NCBI GenBank assembly: GCA_023388075.1
Contig: JAEWGX010000107.1
Location: 1 to 64,000 of the forward strand
Origin: Pseudomonadota bacterium
Lineage (GTDB): Bacteria; Pseudomonadota; Gammaproteobacteria; Burkholderiales; Burkholderiaceae_E
Direction of reading: 5' to 3'
Length of the DNA: 64,000 nt
The notes below the pieces were generated by a model. That model had not been told where the DNA came from and ran no database searches. It saw only the letters and a program-made list of their open reading frames with translations. Numbering within the stretch: position 1 is the first letter of the stretch; each line of letters starts with the position of its first letter. Shown here piece after piece: positions 33,551 through 42,239 of this stretch. The position numbers and the translations under genes were made by a program.

Positions 33551-34462
33551 ATGCAGGAATCTCCGAACGCCCGCGGCGCGGGCGGTCGATTGCCCGCCGC
33601 GGTGGTGGCGAGCCTTGCCGCGACCTGGATCATCTGGGGATCGACCTATCTCGCCATCCGCTTCGCGCTGGTGAGCCTGCCGCCGTTCCTGCAGATGGGC
33701 TCGCGCTTCCTGACCGCCGGCGGGCTGCTGATGGCCTGGATGATCGTGGTTCGGCGCGCGCGGTGGCCCAGCCGCGTTCAGTGGCGCAACGCCACCGTCG
33801 TCGGCACCTTGATGCTTGGCGGCGGCATGGGCGGTACCGCATTCGCCGAGCAGACCATCGGCTCCGGGCTGGTGGTCGCCTTCATCGCGATCGTGCCGGT
33901 GATGATCGTCGCGTTCGGCATCCTCTGGCGGGTCCATCCAAGCGGCCGCGAGCTCGCCGGCATCGCGATCGGCCTGGCCGGCGTGCTGATGCTGGTGCAG
34001 GGCAACGGGTTCCAGTCATCACCCGCGGGATTGGCGGCGTTGGTGATCGCCTGCATCACCTGGTCGCTCGGCAGCGTGCTCAGCCAGCACGCGCTGCCGC
34101 TCGCGCCCGGGGCGACCGGCTTCGCGAGCGAGATGCTGTGCGGCGGGCTCGTCCTCCTGGCAATGAGCTGGATTGCCGGCGAATGGCCGACGCTCGCGGC
34201 GCAGTGGCCGCCGACCACCGGAGCCGTCCTCGCCTGGGTCTACCTGGTGGTCTTCGGGTCGCTGATCGCGTTCAACGCCTACATGTACCTGCTCGCGACC
34301 GTGCCGGCGGGGCTCGCCGCCAGCTACACCTTCGTGAACCCGCTGATCGGCCTCGCGCTCGGCGTCACCTGGGGCGCAGAGGTGGTGAGCGGCTACGAAT
34401 GGGTCGCCGCCGGCGTCGTGCTCACCGGCGTCGTCGTGCTCCTCACCGCCCGCCGTCGATAG
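33551..34462 (+). CDS. EamA/DMT family inner-membrane exporter
   Basis: This 303-residue member of the drug/metabolite transporter superfamily has ten predicted helices in two EamA repeats. The first begins WIIWGSTYLAIRFAL, and the internal GIAIGLAGVLMLV closes it; the second ends YTFVNPLIGLALGVTWGAE. The order and the GSTYLAIR signature resemble YedA-type exporters of amino acids or metabolites. ATG 33551 lies after a GC-rich leader. It abuts the convergent Bug receptor gene with no gap between the two stops. Confidence 0.85.
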   Translation: MQESPNARGAGGRLPAAVVASLAATWIIWGSTYLAIRFALVSLPPFLQMGSRFLTAGGLLMAWMIVVRRARWPSRVQWRNATVVGTLMLGGGMGGTAFAEQTIGSGLVVAFIAIVPVMIVAFGILWRVHPSGRELAGIAIGLAGVLMLVQGNGFQSSPAGLAALVIACITWSLGSVLSQHALPLAPGATGFASEMLCGGLVLLAMSWIAGEWPTLAAQWPPTTGAVLAWVYLVVFGSLIAFNAYMYLLATVPAGLAASYTFVNPLIGLALGVTWGAEVVSGYEWVAAGVVLTGVVVLLTARRR

Positions 34463-35527
34463 TCAGTCGAGCGAGATCCGGTACTTCTCGATGAGCGGTT
34501 GCCAGCGGGCAAGGTCCGCCGCGACCGCCTCGGCCATCTCCTTCGGCGTGCTGGCAACCGGCTCCATGTAGACGCGCGCGAGCGCCTCCTGGACCGGCGG
34601 CATCTTCATGATCTCGACCACCTCGCCGTGCAGCCGGTCGATGATCGGCTGCGGCGTGCCGGCCGGGGCGACCATCCCCATCCACGCGTCGGCCTGGACG
34701 TTCTCGATGCCGGCTTCGGCCAGCGTCGGCACGTCCGGCATCAGGGCCGAGCGCTTGGCGGAGGTCACCGCGAGCGCGCGCAGCTTGCCCGCCTTGATCT
34801 GCCCGATCACCGCCGCCGGCGGCAGGCAAGCAAGCTGGGCCTGCTTGCCCAGCAGCGCCGCCACCGCGTCGCCCGACGAGCGATAGGCGACGTGGACGAT
34901 GTCGGTGCCGCTTCGCACCGCGACCAGCTGCATGGCGAGGTGCGAGATGCTGCCCGGGCCCATGGAGGAATAGTTGTACTTGCCGGGGTCCTTGCGCAGC
35001 GCCTCGAGCAGCGCCGGCATGGTGTCGCCGGAGACTTCGTCGGTCGCGACGATCACGCTCGGCTGCGTCGCCAGTATCGAGACGGGCGCGATCTCGCGGG
35101 CCGGATCGTAGGCGAGATTCTTGTACAGCACGGTGTTGGCACCGAGAGGACCCGAGATGGTCACCCCCAGCGTGTATCCATCCGGCTTGGCCTTGGCGAC
35201 CGTCGCCGTGCCGACGTTGCCACCGGCGCCGGGCTTGTTCTCCACGATGAACGGCTGGCCAAGCCGCTTGCCCAGCTGGTCGGTCACCAGCCTGGCGACC
35301 ACGTCGGGCGTCGAGCCGGGACCGAACGGCACGACCACCTTCACCGTCGCGGCCGGCCAGGCCGCCTCCTGGGCCTGGACGGAGGCCATGCCGAGCATCG
35401 ACACGGCCACGGCGGCGAGCAGCAACGGACGGCGGGCCGGGACGCGGCGGGGACGCGCACGGTCGTCGGCCGGGCCGGCGGCGCCAGGCCCGAAGGGGGC
35501 GAAAGTGGGTGGCAGCGGGTTCATCAT
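34463..35527 (-). CDS. Bug-type (TctC family) periplasmic solute receptor
   Basis: This 354-residue receptor has an unusually long, Pro- and Arg-rich N-terminus (about 30 residues) before the signal helix PLLLAAVAVSMLGMASVQA. The core shows VKVVVPFGPGSTPDVVARL, VENKPGAGGNVGT, DGYTLGVT and DVPTLAEAGIE, all standard for Bug proteins. Two adjacent ATG codons at 35527 and 35524 follow GAGGAGGAACC. No TctAB partner is encoded nearby. It diverges from the nitronate monooxygenase gene by 102 bp, and the pair may share regulation. Confidence 0.85.
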   Translation of the reverse strand: MMNPLPPTFAPFGPGAAGPADDRARPRRVPARRPLLLAAVAVSMLGMASVQAQEAAWPAATVKVVVPFGPGSTPDVVARLVTDQLGKRLGQPFIVENKPGAGGNVGTATVAKAKPDGYTLGVTISGPLGANTVLYKNLAYDPAREIAPVSILATQPSVIVATDEVSGDTMPALLEALRKDPGKYNYSSMGPGSISHLAMQLVAVRSGTDIVHVAYRSSGDAVAALLGKQAQLACLPPAAVIGQIKAGKLRALAVTSAKRSALMPDVPTLAEAGIENVQADAWMGMVAPAGTPQPIIDRLHGEVVEIMKMPPVQEALARVYMEPVASTPKEMAEAVAADLARWQPLIEKYRISLD

Positions 35528-35629
35528 GGTTCCTCCTCTTGCGGGACGCGATCGCCCGCATTCTCGCACCGCCACCGGGCCCCGAGGAACCGCGCCGCTA
35601 CAATGCCCCGCAACCCTGGAGACCGAGGC

Positions 35630-36592
35630 ATGGACAAGCAGGAACTGAAGCGGCGGCTCGCCATTCCGGTGATCGGCGCGCCGCTCTTCATCATTTCCAA
35701 TCCCGACCTGGTGCTTGCCCAGTGCACCTCGGGCATCGTCGGCGCCTTTCCCGCGCTCAACGCCCGTCCCGCGGAGCAGCTCGAGGCATGGCTCGAGCGG
35801 ATCACCGGCGAGCTCGCCGCCTGGGACCGCGACCATCCCGACCGCCCCGCCGCCCCGTTCGCCATCAACCAGATCGTGCACAAGTCGAACTCGCGACTGC
35901 AGCACGACCTTGAGCTCACCGTGAAGTACAAGGTCCCGATCGTGATCACCTCGCTCGGCGCGCGCACCGACGTGAACGACGCGGTCCACTCCTATGGCGG
36001 CATGGTGCTGCACGACGTGATCAACCAGCGCTTCGCCCGCAAGGCGATCGAGAAGGGCGCCGACGGCCTGATCCTGGTCGCGGCCGGCGCCGGCGGCCAT
36101 GCCGGCGTGCAATCGCCATTTGCCCTGGTGCAGGAGACGCGGCGCTGGTTCGACGGTCCGATCGTGCTCTCCGGGGCGATCGCCACCGGACGCGCCGTGC
36201 TTGCCGCCGAGGCCATGGGCGCGGACTTCGCCTACATGGGCTCCGCCTTCATCGCCACCCGCGAGGCCAATGCGCCGCAGGCCTACAAGCAGGCGATCGT
36301 CGAGGGCAGTGCGGAGGACATCATCTACAGCAGCCTGTTCACCGGCGTGCACGGCAACTACCTGCGCGCCTCGGTCGTCGCCGCGGGCCTGGATCCGGAC
36401 AACCTGCCCGAAGGCAGCCCGAGCCAGATGGACTTCGACGCCGGTGGCAGCAAGGCCGTCAAGGCCTGGCGCGACATCTGGGGATCCGGCCAGGGCATCG
36501 GCGCGATCGACGACGTGCCCGATGCCGCACAGCGGGTGGCGCGGCTGGTCGCCGAGTACCGGGCGGCAAAGCAGGCGCTGCTGGCGTCGTAG
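35630..36592 (+). CDS. Nitronate monooxygenase (2-nitropropane dioxygenase family)
   Basis: This 320-residue FMN enzyme with TIM-barrel fold shows IPVIGAPLFIISNPDLV at the N-terminus, FAINQIVHKSN, the flavin-binding GAGGHAGVQSPFALV loop and GSAFIATREANA near the phosphate site. Such enzymes oxidise alkyl nitronates, detoxifying propionate-3-nitronate and similar compounds. The branch seen here (HKSNSRLQHDLELTVKYKVPIVITSLGA) is common in Proteobacteria and may act on other carbanions. A TACAAT box at 35599-35604 could be its -10. It converges with the flavoprotein gene, leaving 12 bp. Confidence 0.85.
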   Translation: MDKQELKRRLAIPVIGAPLFIISNPDLVLAQCTSGIVGAFPALNARPAEQLEAWLERITGELAAWDRDHPDRPAAPFAINQIVHKSNSRLQHDLELTVKYKVPIVITSLGARTDVNDAVHSYGGMVLHDVINQRFARKAIEKGADGLILVAAGAGGHAGVQSPFALVQETRRWFDGPIVLSGAIATGRAVLAAEAMGADFAYMGSAFIATREANAPQAYKQAIVEGSAEDIIYSSLFTGVHGNYLRASVVAAGLDPDNLPEGSPSQMDFDAGGSKAVKAWRDIWGSGQGIGAIDDVPDAAQRVARLVAEYRAAKQALLAS

Positions 36593-36604
36593 CAGGCGGT
36601 CCGC

Positions 36605-38059
36605 TCAACGACCGCTCGCGGCCTCGCGGCCGGCCACCGCGCCACCCGCGATCGCCGAAAGGAGGCCGTTGCCCGAGAGGTAGCCGGACGGATGATTGCC
36701 GGACACACCGCGTGCCGCGCCACCGGCGGCGAAGAGGTTGGGGAGCGGGCGCAGCGCGCCATCCGGCGAACGCGCGAGCACCCGGCACTGTCCATCGATA
36801 GCAAGGCCGCCCTGCGTGTGGAACAGCGCGCCGGTGACACGGGCGGCCCGATAGGGGGGCCTCAGCCGCTGCGACGGGTCGAAACGCCGCCCGTGCGCGT
36901 CCTGCAGCGACAGGTCGCACGAGTGCGCGGTGTCCAGCAACGTGGCCGCGATCGCGTCCGGGGGGCAGCCGATCAGGGCGGCCAGCGCGGCCGCATCCGG
37001 CGCAATGCGGATGGCGCCGGCGGTGACCGCATCCCGATAGTCCGGGAAATCGAGGGCGAACCGGTGGATCGTGTCGTCGTAGACGTTCCAGGCCACGCCG
37101 CCGGGCTGTGCCAGCACCTGCTCCGCCGCCTCCGAGTAGCCCTGGTGCTCGTTCCAGAAGCGCACGCCGTGCGCGTTGACCTGGATGCCACCCTTCATCA
37201 GCAATGCCCAGGTAAGCAGGATCCCGTGCGGAACGGCGACCGACCCATGGCCCTGGTAGCCGCCCATGTCGGCGAGCTCGGCGCCGAGCGCTTCGCCCCA
37301 GTGCACGACGTCGCCCTGGTTGCCGGCATGGCCGAAGTAGAGTCCCTGGCTCGCCCGCGGGATGAAGCGCGAGACGAGCGCCGGGTTGCCGCCGAAGCCG
37401 TTGCAGGCGAGGACCACCGCCTGGCAGCCGAGATACTCGACGGTGCCGTCGGGCCGTTGGATGCCCAGCGCGGTCGCGCGACGCGACGCGTCGACGAACA
37501 GGTAGCGCACCAGGGCATCGTTGACGCAGTCGGCGCCGGCGACGGTCGCCGCCTCCCGCAGCGCCACGACCAGCGCCGCGCCGGTACGCGCAGGCAGCGT
37601 ATGCATGCGCGGCACGCGGTGTCCCGGGTAGAGGAAACCTTCCAGCACTTCGAACGGCAGGCCGAAGTCGTCCGCGAGCGTCTCGATCGCCCCTGCGATC
37701 TCCTGCGTGTAGCGGGCGACCAGCAACGGATCCGCGCCGCCGTGGGACTTGGCGACGATGTCCGCTGCAAAGCCGGCCGCCGAGTCGTGGATGCCGCGAG
37801 CCTTCTGCATGCGGGTGCCGCCGGCCGGGACGAAGCCGGAGGAGAGCGCGGTCGAGCCCTGGTTGGATCCGTCCCGCTCGAGCACCAGCACGTCGGTCGC
37901 GCCGTGACGACGCGCCCAGGTGGCGGCGGTCAGGCCGCAGGCGCCGCCACCCACCACGGCCACCTCGCAGACGAGATCGACGGCCGGCGGCACGCCACGG
38001 ACTACTCGGGCCTGCGAGGGATCCGCGGGCGACGCGGGCCGGTGGGCAGTGCTCGTCAT
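36605..38059 (-). CDS. FAD-dependent oxidoreductase, fumarate reductase/ketosteroid dehydrogenase type
   Basis: This 484-residue flavoprotein has the FAD-binding motif VVGGGACGL (glycines 37, 39 and 42) with the ribose-binding E61 in VLVLERDGSNQGSTALSSG. A central capping domain follows, and near the C-terminus comes the second flavin motif NLFAAGGAARGVSGNHPSGYLSGNGLLSA. This is the FAD_binding_2 family of fumarate reductases, 3-ketosteroid dehydrogenases and tricarballylate dehydrogenase. There is no signal peptide, so it acts in the cytosol. It is the last gene of the livK operon and overlaps livF by four bases. It may oxidise or reduce the compound that the transporter brings in. Confidence 0.85.
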   Translation of the reverse strand: MTSTAHRPASPADPSQARVVRGVPPAVDLVCEVAVVGGGACGLTAATWARRHGATDVLVLERDGSNQGSTALSSGFVPAGGTRMQKARGIHDSAAGFAADIVAKSHGGADPLLVARYTQEIAGAIETLADDFGLPFEVLEGFLYPGHRVPRMHTLPARTGAALVVALREAATVAGADCVNDALVRYLFVDASRRATALGIQRPDGTVEYLGCQAVVLACNGFGGNPALVSRFIPRASQGLYFGHAGNQGDVVHWGEALGAELADMGGYQGHGSVAVPHGILLTWALLMKGGIQVNAHGVRFWNEHQGYSEAAEQVLAQPGGVAWNVYDDTIHRFALDFPDYRDAVTAGAIRIAPDAAALAALIGCPPDAIAATLLDTAHSCDLSLQDAHGRRFDPSQRLRPPYRAARVTGALFHTQGGLAIDGQCRVLARSPDGALRPLPNLFAAGGAARGVSGNHPSGYLSGNGLLSAIAGGAVAGREAASGR

Positions 38060-38808
38060 AGCCCCAGATAGGCACGCCGCAGCTCGTCGGAATCGAGCAA
38101 CTGCGCCGAGGTACCGGAGAACAGGATGCGGCCGTTTTCCATCACGTACGCCCGGCTTGCGAGCTGCAGCGAAGCGCCGACGTTCTGCTCCACCAGAAGG
38201 ATTGCCACGCCCGCGCGGTTCAGCTCGCCGATGAGGCTGAACATCTGGTCCACCAGCAAGGGGCTGAGGCCGAGCGAAGGCTCGTCGAGCAGGAGCAGCA
38301 CGGGCTCGGCCATCATCGCGCGTCCGATCGCGAGCATCTGCTGCTCGCCCCCGGAGAGCGTGCCGGCGCGCTGCCGCGCCCGCTGCTCGAGCCGGGGAAA
38401 CAGGCTGTAAACCCGGGCGAGGTTCTCGTCGCGACGCTCTCGGCCACGGCGGTAGGCACCCAGCGCGAGGTTCTCCGCGACATCCAGGTTCGGGAAGATG
38501 CGACGCCCCTCGGGCACCTGGATCAGCCCCGCTTGCACCACGCGCGCGGGGCTCGCGCCGACCAGCTCCTGCCCCGCGAACAGGACGCTGCCGGCAACCG
38601 CCGGCACGATCCCGGAGAGCGTGGCCGCGAATGTCGACTTGCCGGCGCCGTTGGAGCCGAGCAGCGCGACGATCTCGCCGGCGCCGACCTCGAGGTCGAT
38701 GCCGTGCAGGACCGCGAGCCGCCCGTAGCCGCTCTCGAGCCCGCGCACCGCGAGCAGCGGCGACGGGCCAGGCGCCACCCCGGCTGCCCTCGCGGCGTCG
38801 TCGCTCAT
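38056..38808 (-). CDS. livF: Branched-chain-type ABC importer ATPase LivF
   Basis: This 250-residue ATPase has Walker A GSNGAGKST, the LivF-type segment GLIQVPEGRRIFPNLDVAENL, signature LSGGEQQMLAIGRAMM and Walker B LLLLDEPSLGL, followed by LVEQNV with the switch histidine position occupied by glutamine as is usual in LivF. It pairs with LivG to drive the LivHM permease. It overlaps both neighbours by four bases, so the three genes are translationally coupled. The substrate is set by the binding protein and is unknown. Confidence 0.9.
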   Translation of the reverse strand: MSDDAARAAGVAPGPSPLLAVRGLESGYGRLAVLHGIDLEVGAGEIVALLGSNGAGKSTFAATLSGIVPAVAGSVLFAGQELVGASPARVVQAGLIQVPEGRRIFPNLDVAENLALGAYRRGRERRDENLARVYSLFPRLEQRARQRAGTLSGGEQQMLAIGRAMMAEPVLLLLDEPSLGLSPLLVDQMFSLIGELNRAGVAILLVEQNVGASLQLASRAYVMENGRILFSGTSAQLLDSDELRRAYLGL

Positions 38809-39617
38809 GGCGCCTCGGCCGGCGGTCGCGACGCGCCGCCGCCGGCGTCCTGCCGCTGCAGCAGCCGCTGGGCGGTGCCGTGACCGAGATACGCCTCGAT
38901 CACCGCCGCATCGCGGGTCACGACCCCCGGCGCGCCATGCGCGATGATGCGGCCGCCGGCGAGCACGTAGACATCGTCGGCGAGCGACATCACCGCCTGC
39001 ATCACGTGCTCGATCATCAGGATGGTGATGCCCTGGTCGCGAAGGCCGCGCACCAACGGAACGATCGCATCGATCTCGGCGGGGTTGAGGCCGGCCAGCA
39101 CCTCGTCGAGGAGCAGGAGCGTCGGCTCGGTGGCCAGCGCCTTGGCCACTTCGAGGCGCTTGCGCTGGGCGATCGGCAGTGCCGCCGCATCCCGGTCGAG
39201 CAGGGGCCCGAGGCCAAGCCGCTGGGCGACGCTGGCCGCATGCGCGAGCGCCTCGGTGCGCGACGCGCGGTGCAGGTGGCTGCCGACCGCGATGTTCTCC
39301 AGCACGGTCTGTCCCGCGAACGGCTGGACGATCTGGAAGGTGCGCCCGATCCCAAGGCGACAGATGCGGTGCGGCGCGAGACCGGTGATCGGGTGCCCCT
39401 GGAAGCTGACCGTTCCGCTGTCCGGTCGCTGGAAGCCGGAGATGGTGGCGAAGAGCGTGGTCTTGCCCGCGCCGTTCGGCCCGATGAGGGCGCAGATGGC
39501 GCCCGCCGGTACGGCAAGGCTCGCATCGACCACCGCGCGAACGCCGCCGAACGAGACCGACACCGAATCCACCGCGAGCAGCGGTGCATCGCCCGGCCGG
39601 GCAGCGGCGCCCGTCAC
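38805..39617 (-). CDS. livG: Branched-chain-type ABC importer ATPase LivG
   Basis: This 270-residue ATPase has Walker A GPNGAGKTT, the Q loop in IGRTFQIVQPF, the LivG-type HLHRASR segment, a Walker B region LLLLDEVLAGLNPAEI and the helper MIEHVM. The signature motif before Walker B reads LPIAQRKRLEVAKAL instead of LSYGQQRRLEIARAL, a worn but recognisable form. The start is GTG 39617, after GGAGGAGGCCTGG. Both neighbouring genes overlap by four bases. The alanine-rich tail after residue 245 is outside the fold. Confidence 0.9.
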   Translation of the reverse strand: MTGAAARPGDAPLLAVDSVSVSFGGVRAVVDASLAVPAGAICALIGPNGAGKTTLFATISGFQRPDSGTVSFQGHPITGLAPHRICRLGIGRTFQIVQPFAGQTVLENIAVGSHLHRASRTEALAHAASVAQRLGLGPLLDRDAAALPIAQRKRLEVAKALATEPTLLLLDEVLAGLNPAEIDAIVPLVRGLRDQGITILMIEHVMQAVMSLADDVYVLAGGRIIAHGAPGVVTRDAAVIEAYLGHGTAQRLLQRQDAGGGASRPPAEAP

Positions 39618-40594
39618 CCAGGCCTCCTCCGGGCGAGCGCCGGCACCCGGGCGACGATCCCCGCGACGCCGCGCGGCGCGAGCACCATCACCAGGACGAG
39701 GATCGTGCCGTAGAGCACCAGGTTCATCCCGGGCAGGTTGCCGAACAGGTTGCGGGTCGTCTCGCCGAGCGCGTGCAGCAGCACCGCCCCCACCAGCGGC
39801 CCCCAGACCGTGCCGATGCCCCCGACGATCGCGCCCACCAGCGCCTCGACCGAGACCGCCGGGCCGAAGGCGAGCACGGGGTCGATGTAGTTGAGATACT
39901 GCACGTAGAAGACGCCCGCCGCGGCGGTGAGCGCTCCCGAGATGGCGGCCGCGCCGAGCTTCACGCGGAACACGTCGACCCCCAGCGCCCGGCCGGCATC
40001 CTCGTTGTCGCGCACCGCCACCAGCCAGGCGCCGAAGCGGGAATGGCGCAGCCAGATGCACACCAGTAGCCCGGCCGCGAGCAGCGCCAGGATGAAGACC
40101 AGCATTCCCGACTTGTCCATCTGCAGCGTCGCCACGCCGGCCGCGAGAGGCAGCTGCAGGCCCACGCCGGCACCGGTGAAATCGAAGGTGTTGGCAAGGA
40201 TGCGCAGCACTTCGGCGAAGGCGAGCGTCACCAGCGCGAAATAGGAGCCGCGCAGTCCGTAGCGGAAGGCAAGACCGCCGATCACGGCGCCCGCGAGCGC
40301 GCCGGCGGCCACCGCCAGCGGCAATGCGAACCAGGCCGACAGGCCGAAGCCGATCTGCAGCACGGCGCAGGCGTAGGCGCCGACACCGAAGAAGGCGGCA
40401 TGGCCGAAGGAGAACTGGCCGCCGAAGCCGGCCAGCACGTTCCAGGCGACCGAGAGCAGCGCCGCATGCAACGTGAGGATCAGGAAGTGAAGCACCACGC
40501 CGTCGTCGGTGGCGAACGCGACCGCCAGGACCGCGACGCAGAGCGCCGCGAGCAGGCCCAGGTCTCTGCCAAGCCCCCTGGCAGGAACGCTCAC
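39614..40594 (-). CDS. livM: Branched-chain-type ABC importer permease LivM
   Basis: This 326-residue inner-membrane permease has about nine helices. Signature regions are LLSVAWNVLAGFGGQFSFGHAAFFGVGAY, GLRGSYFALVTLAFAEVLRI, the cytosolic loop RFGAWLVAVRDNEDAGRALGVDVFRVKLGA and the closing IVGGIGTVWGPLVGAVLL. It forms the channel with LivH. The GTG start at 40594 lies in one copy of an 11-bp repeat flanking a palindromic insert. The insert supplies GGAGGGTAGAGG as ribosome-binding site. It is separated from its natural partner livH by the amidohydrolase gene. Confidence 0.9.
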   Translation of the reverse strand: MSVPARGLGRDLGLLAALCVAVLAVAFATDDGVVLHFLILTLHAALLSVAWNVLAGFGGQFSFGHAAFFGVGAYACAVLQIGFGLSAWFALPLAVAAGALAGAVIGGLAFRYGLRGSYFALVTLAFAEVLRILANTFDFTGAGVGLQLPLAAGVATLQMDKSGMLVFILALLAAGLLVCIWLRHSRFGAWLVAVRDNEDAGRALGVDVFRVKLGAAAISGALTAAAGVFYVQYLNYIDPVLAFGPAVSVEALVGAIVGGIGTVWGPLVGAVLLHALGETTRNLFGNLPGMNLVLYGTILVLVMVLAPRGVAGIVARVPALARRRPG

Positions 40595-40677
40595 CCTCTA
40601 CCCTCCGGTCGCGAAGCGCGACCACCTCCCCGGGGGAGGGGAGCGTTCCTTTCGGGCGGCCGTACGGGAACGCTCAC
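40584..40677. repeat. REP-like palindromic element flanked by 11-bp direct repeats
   Basis: GGAACGCTCAC occurs at 40584-40594 and again at 40667-40677. Between them lie the hairpin GGTCGCG-AAG-CGCGACC (40607-40623), the arms CCTCCCC/GGGGGAGG (40625-40639) and an inverted copy GAGCGTTCC (40641-40649). On the minus strand the left copy contains the livM GTG start and the right copy the TGA of the amidohydrolase. This looks like insertion of a small element with duplication of the junction sequence. Confidence 0.65.
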
Positions 40678-42212
40678 GGCCCCGGCCGGAACAGGTACTC
40701 GCCCGCGGGCTTGCCGATGACCTTGCCGCCGTCGTAGATCACCTGGCCGCGCAGGACGGTCGTCTTGACGCGCGCGCCGAGCTCCATGCCTTCGAAGGGC
40801 GAGTAGCCCTGCGCCGACTCCGATTCCTCGGCATGGATGGTCCAGGTCTCGGCGGGATCGACGATGGCGAGGTCCGCGTCCAGGCCCACGTCGATGTCGC
40901 CCTTCGCATTGAGGCCGAAGCGGCGTGCCGGGTTCCAACTGGTGAGCCGCGCCATCTGGTTGAGCGACATGCCGCGCTTCATGCCTTCCGAGACGAGGGC
41001 CGACAGCAGGTACTCGGTTCCCCCGAAGCCGGACTTTGCGAGCCAGATGTTGCCGAAGTAGCGCTTGGGCACCTTGAGCTCCTGCTGGCAGCAGGCATGG
41101 TCGCTCACCACCCAGTCGATCTTGCCTTCCAGCAGCTTCTCCCAGAGGTACTCCACGTCCTCGCGCGGCCGGATCGGCGGGTTCACCTTGGCCCACGCCC
41201 CCGTGGGCGCGCTGGTGTCGAGCACCAGGTGCCCGATGGTGACCTCGCGGCGGAAGTCGATGTGCGGAAACAGCTCGGCCATCTGCAGCGCGGCAGCCAC
41301 CGCCTTGCGCGAGGACAGGTGCAGCAGGTTGATGTTCGGCAGCGCCGTCTCGTTGGCGAGATAGGCTGCGATGAAGACGGCCAGGCCCTCGGAATGCGGC
41401 GGACGCGCTGCGCTGTAGGCCGCGAGTCCCTGCAGGCTGCCATCGGCCTCGACCTGCCGGGTGTACGCGGTCATGATCTCGGCGGTCTCGCAATGAAGGG
41501 ACAGGCTGATCTGCCCCGCCTTCTCCGGGAAGCGCTCGCGCGCGGCCTGGATGCCGCGCATGATGAACTCGAAGTGCGCGAAGTCGTAGCGATCCTCCGG
41601 TCCGATCATGAGGAAGTCGCGCTGGCTGTCCGATCGGCCGTGAAGGCCGTGGGATCCGTAGAACATGAAGATCTTGAAGGAGGCCACGCCGTGCTCGGTG
41701 ATGAGCTCCGGGATCTCGGCGATGTGGGTGGCGTCCATCGGCGCGAGGTGAAACCCGTAGTCGACGTGAAAACGGCCCCGGGCCCGCTCCAGCACCTCCG
41801 GATAGAACTGACGGTAGGGACCGCCCTTGTTCAGGTAGTACTGGCCGGTACGGAAGTAGTTGAGGCTGCTGGTTACGCCCCCCTGCGCGGCGGCGCGGCT
41901 CTCGGTGACCGCATCCTCGGACAGCGGCGAATAGATGCCGGCATGCATGTGGGCGTCCACCACGCCGGGAAACGCCAGGCGGCCCTTGCCTTCGTGCACC
42001 ACCCGGGCGCTCAGCGGGTCGATGCCCGGGGCGATGCGGGCGAACTTTCCATCCTTGATGGCGATGTCGGCGCGGTGCGCGGCGTTGCCGTGCGGCCGAA
42101 CCACGGTCACGTCCCGCACCAGCAGGTCATAGACCGGGCCGCGCGCCTTGCCCGCGCCTCCGCCCGTCTTTCCCGCCCGGTCGTTGCCCTTCCCCTTCGT
42201 GGCCTTGGCCAT
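40674..42212 (-). CDS. Hydantoinase/dihydroorotase-like cyclic amidohydrolase
   Basis: This 512-residue metal-dependent amidohydrolase has the first metal site H88-x-H90 (VDAHMHAG), the carboxylated lysine K180 (ASFKIFM), H240 (SLHCETAE), H298 (LLHLSS) and D371 (VVSDHACC). All ligands of a binuclear dihydropyrimidinase-type centre are present. The substrate is a cyclic amide or imide, but the loops differ from standard hydantoinases and I cannot name it. A basic, Gly- and Lys-rich N-terminus of about 25 residues precedes the fold. It sits inside the Liv operon between livH and livM, so it probably opens the ring of the imported compound. Confidence 0.85.
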   Translation of the reverse strand: MAKATKGKGNDRAGKTGGGAGKARGPVYDLLVRDVTVVRPHGNAAHRADIAIKDGKFARIAPGIDPLSARVVHEGKGRLAFPGVVDAHMHAGIYSPLSEDAVTESRAAAQGGVTSSLNYFRTGQYYLNKGGPYRQFYPEVLERARGRFHVDYGFHLAPMDATHIAEIPELITEHGVASFKIFMFYGSHGLHGRSDSQRDFLMIGPEDRYDFAHFEFIMRGIQAARERFPEKAGQISLSLHCETAEIMTAYTRQVEADGSLQGLAAYSAARPPHSEGLAVFIAAYLANETALPNINLLHLSSRKAVAAALQMAELFPHIDFRREVTIGHLVLDTSAPTGAWAKVNPPIRPREDVEYLWEKLLEGKIDWVVSDHACCQQELKVPKRYFGNIWLAKSGFGGTEYLLSALVSEGMKRGMSLNQMARLTSWNPARRFGLNAKGDIDVGLDADLAIVDPAETWTIHAEESESAQGYSPFEGMELGARVKTTVLRGQVIYDGGKVIGKPAGEYLFRPGP

Positions 42213-42239
42213 GCCTCTGTTCCTCCAGTTCCGTTCAGT

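Noticed and set aside
34499..35600. Long plus-strand frame opposite the Bug receptor, in frame with the nitronate monooxygenase
   Set aside because: The monooxygenase begins at its own ATG 35630 with the family N-terminus; the upstream frame is the antisense of the receptor.
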